Source of the DNA: Diadema setosum
Taxonomy: Eukaryota > Echinodermata > Echinoidea > Diadematoida > Diadematidae
Direction: 5' to 3'
NCBI GenBank assembly: GCA_033980235.1
Contig: CM067072.1
Span: forward strand, 16,867,047-16,931,046
Length of the DNA stretch: 64,000 nt
Of the stretch, positions 58,481 through 64,000 are shown one piece after another; position 1 is the first letter of the stretch; each line of letters opens with the position of its first letter. The notes beneath the pieces were generated by a model that ran no database searches, had not been told where the DNA came from, and worked only from the letters and a program-made list of their open reading frames with translations. Made by a program: the position numbers and the translations under genes.

Positions 58481-60240
58481 AAAGTGAGCTCACATGCATT
58501 TTGTCCAATGTGAACACAAACAGCCAGGAATAGCAACGTGTTCCTGTCTCATGATCAGTACAAGGAGAGGCATACATCTTAAACACTGCGAGAAAAAAAA
58601 AAAAAAACAAGATACACCCACTAAAAATACTATGCTTGTATGATGTGGGTACCTCAGTGGGAAGGGAAAAAAGGGGGGTGAAGCGCTTACAACTACAAAG
58701 AGTGCGGGAAAACAAAAGAAAGAGGGGGTGAAAAAGGAGGGAAAATAGGAGAAAACAAAACAAAAATAGATCAATGCATACATCAAAGGTAAAAGCCCAC
58801 AGAGACGATTAGCTGCAGGAGGGCAGTATTACGTACGACTACGAAAGTGAGTCAGGTCACTTCACTCTTTTCTCGGAAAAGCGTAACGTTTGTAATGTCA
58901 GGGCAATTCCTTTCATTTTAAATGTCCATGTCTCTGACTTTCTACACCACGCCTGAAAAAAAAGAGAGAGAGAGAGAGAGAGAAGAGGTGGACAGGATGG
59001 CTGGAAAACGCATTATTCAACTGCATTGACAAAAGAGAACAATGTAGTCATGTAGCCATATTAACTGACAGAAACATTGTTGAGATGTTTGTATAAAACA
59101 AATTATGAAAACTGGTTTATATAATTGACAACTAATGATGCTTTTGAAGTACATTAAGTATTCATTAATTCTGAATGAAAAAGCCATGAACGCATACAAC
59201 ATTTGTCAATCATTCGGCGATCACCTCAACTAGTATTGCTTTGGCTTTCGTTCCAGGCTTTTTTAGTTCCAAAAAGAGACATGTCTGACGTGGTGATTTT
59301 AACACAGGGAAAGAGTAGTTCATACCTTTCAGGGACGGATTAAGGAATTCAAAAATATTTCTGTTTTTTTTTTTTTCTGACAAGCAAAAACAAAACAAAA
59401 CAAAACAAAAACGAAAAAAAAAACAAAACCCCTCAGCCCAAATGTTTCGTTTCTCGTGCCACTTCCGGGTTTCATCTGCTGACAAGCAAAACACACACAC
59501 ACATACACAAACAAAAACACAAACAAACAAAAAACCAAAAAAAAAAAGGCTTCAGCCCAATTGCCTAGTGTCACTACAATCGGTTAACAAAGATGATTTC
59601 TATAGGGAAGGTGCACGCGCCCTCTTTCACTTTTTTTTTTTATTTCTTTTCCTTTCTTTTTATTTCCCGGTGCGCCCCCTTTGGATTCACCGCTGCTTTT
59701 GTTTTCAGTTCATGGTCTGAACTTGTGCAGAATGCCGTAAAATAGAGGTGCGCAATTTAACAACGAAGAAAAGAGTTAATTTTAAGGGTATCTCCCTGAA
59801 CGGTGAATGTTTGCGTAAGTAGCAAATCTCAGCAAATCTGAGCATTCGTCAGGATCCGCAAACATTTGCAATAAAATTCATAAATAGTTGCAGTCGAATT
59901 CGCAGTTTTTAATTGTCGCAAGCAGTTTTGTTGCTTTGTTGTTGTTATAAAGACATTTGAACATACTTGAAATGATGCTGCATGTTTTGATGTCAATCAA
60001 GCTGATTGGATGCAAATTTGATCTTACACAAAAGGTTTTATGTTTTGTACATCACACGTTCACGCTTTGAAAAACAATACTTTCGCAGAAGATTGTATTT
60101 CAGGAAGTTTGTAAATTTATCCACTCTCCAGGATATGGCGAATTATCGATTATCACACCTAAAATAATCGCACGCGCACTTTGCACATGCACAGCACTCT
60201 CTTACATCTTTCTTCCACTGTAACATACTACTGGGAAGAA
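58481..60240. other. non-coding region
   Basis: No supported gene. A (GA)n tract lies near 58963-58982, with A- and AAAAC-rich tracts at 59387-59430 and 59500-59548. Confidence 0.4.
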
Positions 60241-60254
60241 AAAAAAATCTACTT

Positions 60255-60550
60255 TTTGTGAGAGCTAAACCTGAGCTTCATTCCCAATGAAGCCGTCAGC
60301 ATAGTCAAGCTATACTTATGCTGACGGTCTCCTGCTTCCTTGTCGAATCAAAAGTACTGCATTTTTGTTTTATTCATATGCAACCATCAATGCATCATTA
60401 TGATTACTAGTATATTATAGTCTGCACTTCTCTATTGTTCGTTTGTTATTTGTTTATAATTGGTTTGATTTTTCGCAACCATGTAGGCCTATTTTTATTT
60501 TTGTGTTGATTTGAGAAGAACAGGGAAAGAAATTAAATGGAAAAAAAAAA
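60255..60550 (+). repeat. retroposon-like repeat sharing GACGGTCTCCTGC with 44220-44530
   Basis: GCCGTCAGCATA pairs with TATGCTGACGGTCTCCTGC as a stem-loop; a related, more diverged stem precedes the same motif at 44270-44300. The A-rich end is at 60540-60552. Confidence 0.45.
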
Positions 60551-60924
60551 ACCTGCAAGCGGTTTATTCATGAAAATAATAGTTACAGAAATATGATAGA
60601 CTTACAAACAATCACACATTAGCCTCCAATGTTTTTGATTACGTCCTCTTGATCTTGAGTTCAGTGTATCCCCTGCAGGACACGTCCGAATGATAATGTC
60701 CGATGCGCAACAATTGATCCTCGATGCACAGATGAAGGATCCACTCAGATGTATATCAGTCTCCAAAGTTTACGATGCACTACGACATAAAATTCACAGT
60801 TACTATGTGTGTAATACAAATATCGCAATGACCACGTCTGGAGACTAGCCTGACAAAGTCCACTGGCTGCTTCGCTGTGTGTACATAGAAAACTCTATTA
60901 GATCTGTGACGTGAATGTTTCAGT

Positions 60925-60975
60925 TTCAGTTTCAGGAAGTTTTATTTCTCCACTTGTATTAAAAAAAAAAAATAA
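60925..60975 (-). repeat. candidate retroposon 3' end
   Basis: GTTTCAGTTTCAGTTTCAGG followed by TTTTATTTC, an inverted AAATAAAA plus simple tail. Confidence 0.3.
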
Positions 60976-61510
60976 GCATGACAACACCAAACATAATATT
61001 CACAAGTCATGAAAATGTAAACAAGAGTTCACATTACAAAATAATAATGTGAAATAATACATAAACTTTTCATAGCAAATCTTTAAGTCTTTAAATACAG
61101 GTGTAGGAGACCGTTATCAGTAAGCGAATCGTTTGACTTGGACAACTGCCTCAAAACATTACGGCTTGTAACAATTTTCTTTTTTTCTTTGACAGAAGGA
61201 ACGGAACGCATACACGAAGATAAGATCACGTAAATCTTTAAAGTATTTTGAATGACATTCTTGACCAAAAATGACAACACAAAGTGGAATGTAATAGGAC
61301 AAAAACAACAACGACGACAACAACAAATCCGAGAATGATAATGTTAAGACGACGGTTGCGTTGAACGTTCTCCTGATTAGCTTTAGATTTCGCGAAGACG
61401 CAGCCTATACAAGGTAAAATGTCATTTGTCATCATGGTACCAATCATGGCAACAATTTTGATGAGGGGTCTTGCGATGCGCAGAACAGTTTTTTTCTTCC
61501 TCTCTCTGTC
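60976..61510. other. non-coding region
   Basis: Nothing recognised. Confidence 0.3.
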
Positions 61511-61511
61511 T

Positions 61512-62120
61512 TAAAGAGGTAATCCACCCCAAAATAACCCCAAAATAAAATCCTTGCAGAATGTTTCAAAATGAAAAAAAAAAAATGGATAAGAAATTCA
61601 AAATTCATGACATGACATTTTGAGATTTCACTTTTTTTTTCGGAGAACATTTTTTGACAGGTCCTTATGAATATTTAAGTAAGTGAGTTGATGATGTCAT
61701 GCCCTCACATTATTTTTGTACGTTATGAAATTCGGCTTTTTATCTATAATTTAAGCTATTGCAGGTAAAAACATATTCCCCTACCCAAATATGTAAGATG
61801 TAGCATTTGTTTTTTTGTGTTTTTTTTTTTTTTTTTTTTTTTTTTTTGGGGGGGGGGGGGGGGGTTTCTTGGGGGGGTAGTTCTAAGGCAAGTTTGATTT
61901 TCATACAGCTGAAATGAATAAGAAATAGTTAGGGCAAGATATCATCAATTTGCTGACTTGAATATTCATTATGACTGGTCAAGGAGAAGTTGTTCTGAAA
62001 TTTCAGTGTCATAACTTCCTCATTTATCTGACTTTAATTACTTTTGCACTTTTCTGCAGGGATTTTTTTTTTCTTTTTTGATATAAAATTGACCGAATTT
62101 TGGAGTGGATATCTTCTTTA
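61512..62120. mobile_element. ~609-bp MITE-like element
   Basis: TAAAGAGGTAATCCACCCCA at the left matches the reverse complement of the right end (TAAAGAAGATATCCACTCCA) with few mismatches. It carries a long poly-T/poly-G tract at 61811-61864. Related to 48737-49270. Confidence 0.6.
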
Positions 62121-62764
62121 GCGTTCGCGTCGCAGATCTATTCAAGTTCCCTACTACAATGTGTAGTAAAAAACTAAACTAAACTAAACAAAAAACAACA
62201 ACGTGAGAAGCTGTGGACATCAGTTGTTTCCCAACGGCTCCGTCCTCTGTGCTACGTAAGTTTGGGACTATGATGTCGTGTTTATTCTAACTCTGACATA
62301 TCAAATTTACAGTGTAGATGAATTCTTCTGTATGCAATGATGTCCTGAATTGAATGTGTATAATTGCAAGTCTTGATTAAAGAAATATAAAATGCGTTGT
62401 AGTGACCCTGTTGGAAACGCGTTCTGTTATCCCATTCATTTCGTGTTGAAAAAGCAATAACATAGAAAAAGAAAACTATATTTCAAACCATGGTGAAATG
62501 AATTGGGGTTGGTATTGTCGTGGGATGAAGTATGCTGGCGCTCTGATTATTATCAATTGTGAAATAAACAGTATGTTACCTGAGCTATGCACCATAAATC
62601 ATGTAATGCGTATGCATAGTATGAGGTCAAAGGTTCAAGACAAAGACAAACAATTTTCCGCCAGAATGGTCAGTGGAATGTGAGCATGTTTAAGAACAAA
62701 ACAGCGAAGTGCTCTGCACTGTATTTGTACGTTGCACTCTTGCGCGAACAGTCTGCCTCTCAGC
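62121..62764. other. non-coding region
   Basis: Nothing recognised. Confidence 0.3.
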
Positions 62765-62766
62765 AA

Positions 62767-63392
62767 CAATAATATAATATTGACTGGCCTTGAGGGAGAT
62801 ACCAGAAAATATTCTTTCAGTGCGGCAATATTTTCTGGTATCTCAGTCAATATCATAATTATTACCTATGCCCAAGATAAATGAGGAAAATATGTGAATA
62901 CGGCTATACACTATGATATAAATCAAGCCCCATTTGACTTACCTGTAGATCATCACCAACATGTCGAATAGTTGCAAAATTGTTCATCAATGTACATCAT
63001 TCCGCTCCAACTTCCACCTACTACTATATAGTTGTAACAGGCGAACTTCAAACATCTGAACGTATTAATATTTACACTTTGTTTTTGCTTCTGTTTCAAT
63101 TTGGAGAGTTGTAATAACTGATGGTCACTGTGCACTTATTCAGCACAAATGGACTCCTCATTGTTTGACGCGTAGTGCTGCTGGAAGTGGTCGACCTTGA
63201 GTTGATTTATTGGCTTTCTTCTGCGTGTGTCCCGGATTTGTGAATATCTTCTCTTATTGACCGGAATGTTTACATGTAAAGTGAATGGCGAAACCCGGAA
63301 GAATGAAAATATCCCTAATATTGGCGCTGACCAATCAAAATACCAACCACTGTATATACAATTGCCCGGCAAAACTACCTTATATAGGTAAT
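62767..63392. mobile_element. composite repeat, copy 2 (inverted relative to 43210-44006)
   Basis: It starts with a shortened ATATTGACTGGCC hairpin (62767-62842), followed by ATAATTATTACCTAT and ending ATAGGTAATAATTAC. Its body matches 43480-43865 on the opposite strand through blocks such as TTGCAAAATTGTTCATCAAT and ACAACTCTC / GAGAGTTGT. Confidence 0.7.
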
Positions 63393-64000
63393 AATTACAG
63401 ATTTCTCCTGTTTGCCAGCCAGCGACGATCCATAGCACTCCGCCATGAATGCCTGGTCATGAACGAACCAAGCTCCGTTTGGTTTAGGGCTCACACCTGT
63501 AAATAAAATGGACTGTCCCAGACCCCTTCACAAATTCGTACCAAAGATACCACAATAAATGAAGAAAAAAATGAATTAAAAATCAATGATGTAGTTTGGC
63601 AAAAAACTGAATAGCTGTAGATATTGAGTATGAATTCCTCTACAAACTGCACTTTGGTTGGAAGATGAAAATTTTTCTGATGGAATTTGAGGGGACTATA
63701 TTTCATTGGGTACGTGTACGGAAAATAGGTGATATTTTGAGTGACAAGAACTCGTAGTCTGGCTTTGCAGACCCCTGGACAGAATTAGAGCAGAACAACC
63801 CACCCTGGCAATCTGATGGATGAAAGGTAATATCTCACTTATTCAGGTTAGTGAAGATGAAACACCTCATTTCTCCCAGCTATTTTACAGAATTTTTTGA
63901 AATTTGAATTTTAACACACGTCTCTATGGGGAATTATTTACCCGTGTGAGCCCTATAGAGAATGCACGCAATACATGCAAGTCTATGGGAAGTATTCATC
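63393..64000. other. non-coding region to window end
   Basis: Nothing recognised. Confidence 0.3.

Overview
The window looks like nuclear DNA of an invertebrate animal. It is AT-rich with GT-AG introns, only one intron-containing gene, and dense small DNA transposons and microsatellites. The gene content and the repeat style (foldback arrays, many MITEs) fit a marine invertebrate deuterostome, most likely an echinoderm. That assignment is inference; no marker in the window fixes the species.

The main finding is one complete protein-coding gene on the minus strand, from start codon at 40835 to stop at 20180. I assembled 13 exons (2022 coding bases, 673 residues); every splice site is GT-AG and every exon phase matches the next. 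The protein has a signal peptide, a half cytokine-receptor module ending in a WSQKV variant of the WSXWS box, an Ig-like domain, a full two-domain cytokine-receptor homology module ending in WSDEQ, one fibronectin-III domain, one membrane helix, a box1-like proline motif and a 100-residue tail with a YDEQ (YXXQ) motif. This is a class I cytokine receptor of the gp130/LIFR/OSMR type, expected to signal through JAK and STAT. A TATA box lies about 75 bases upstream of the ATG.

Layout. 1-4827: minus-strand Gypsy-type LTR retrotransposon (LTR, tRNA-Leu primer site, gag, protease, RT, RNase H, integrase cut by the window edge), with several frame breaks. 5255-20102: a 14.85-kb foldback-like element with perfect 26-bp terminal inverted repeats and flanking TA. 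Its arms are head-to-head arrays of a ~70-bp repeat, and its centre and right arm carry nested insertions (a piggyBac-like 776-bp element, a hAT-like 2.8-kb element, and MITEs with clean target duplications). 20180-40835: the receptor gene, whose large introns hold at least six MITE-like insertions, including a Harbinger-like element nested inside another MITE. 41000-64000: no gene that I can support; MITEs, retroposon tails, a composite repeat present twice in opposite orientation, microsatellites, and two weak exon candidates.

The foldback element ends 77 bases beyond the receptor stop codon, so the receptor 3' UTR probably runs into the transposon. No bacterial genes, CRISPR arrays or recognisable tRNA/rRNA genes were seen.
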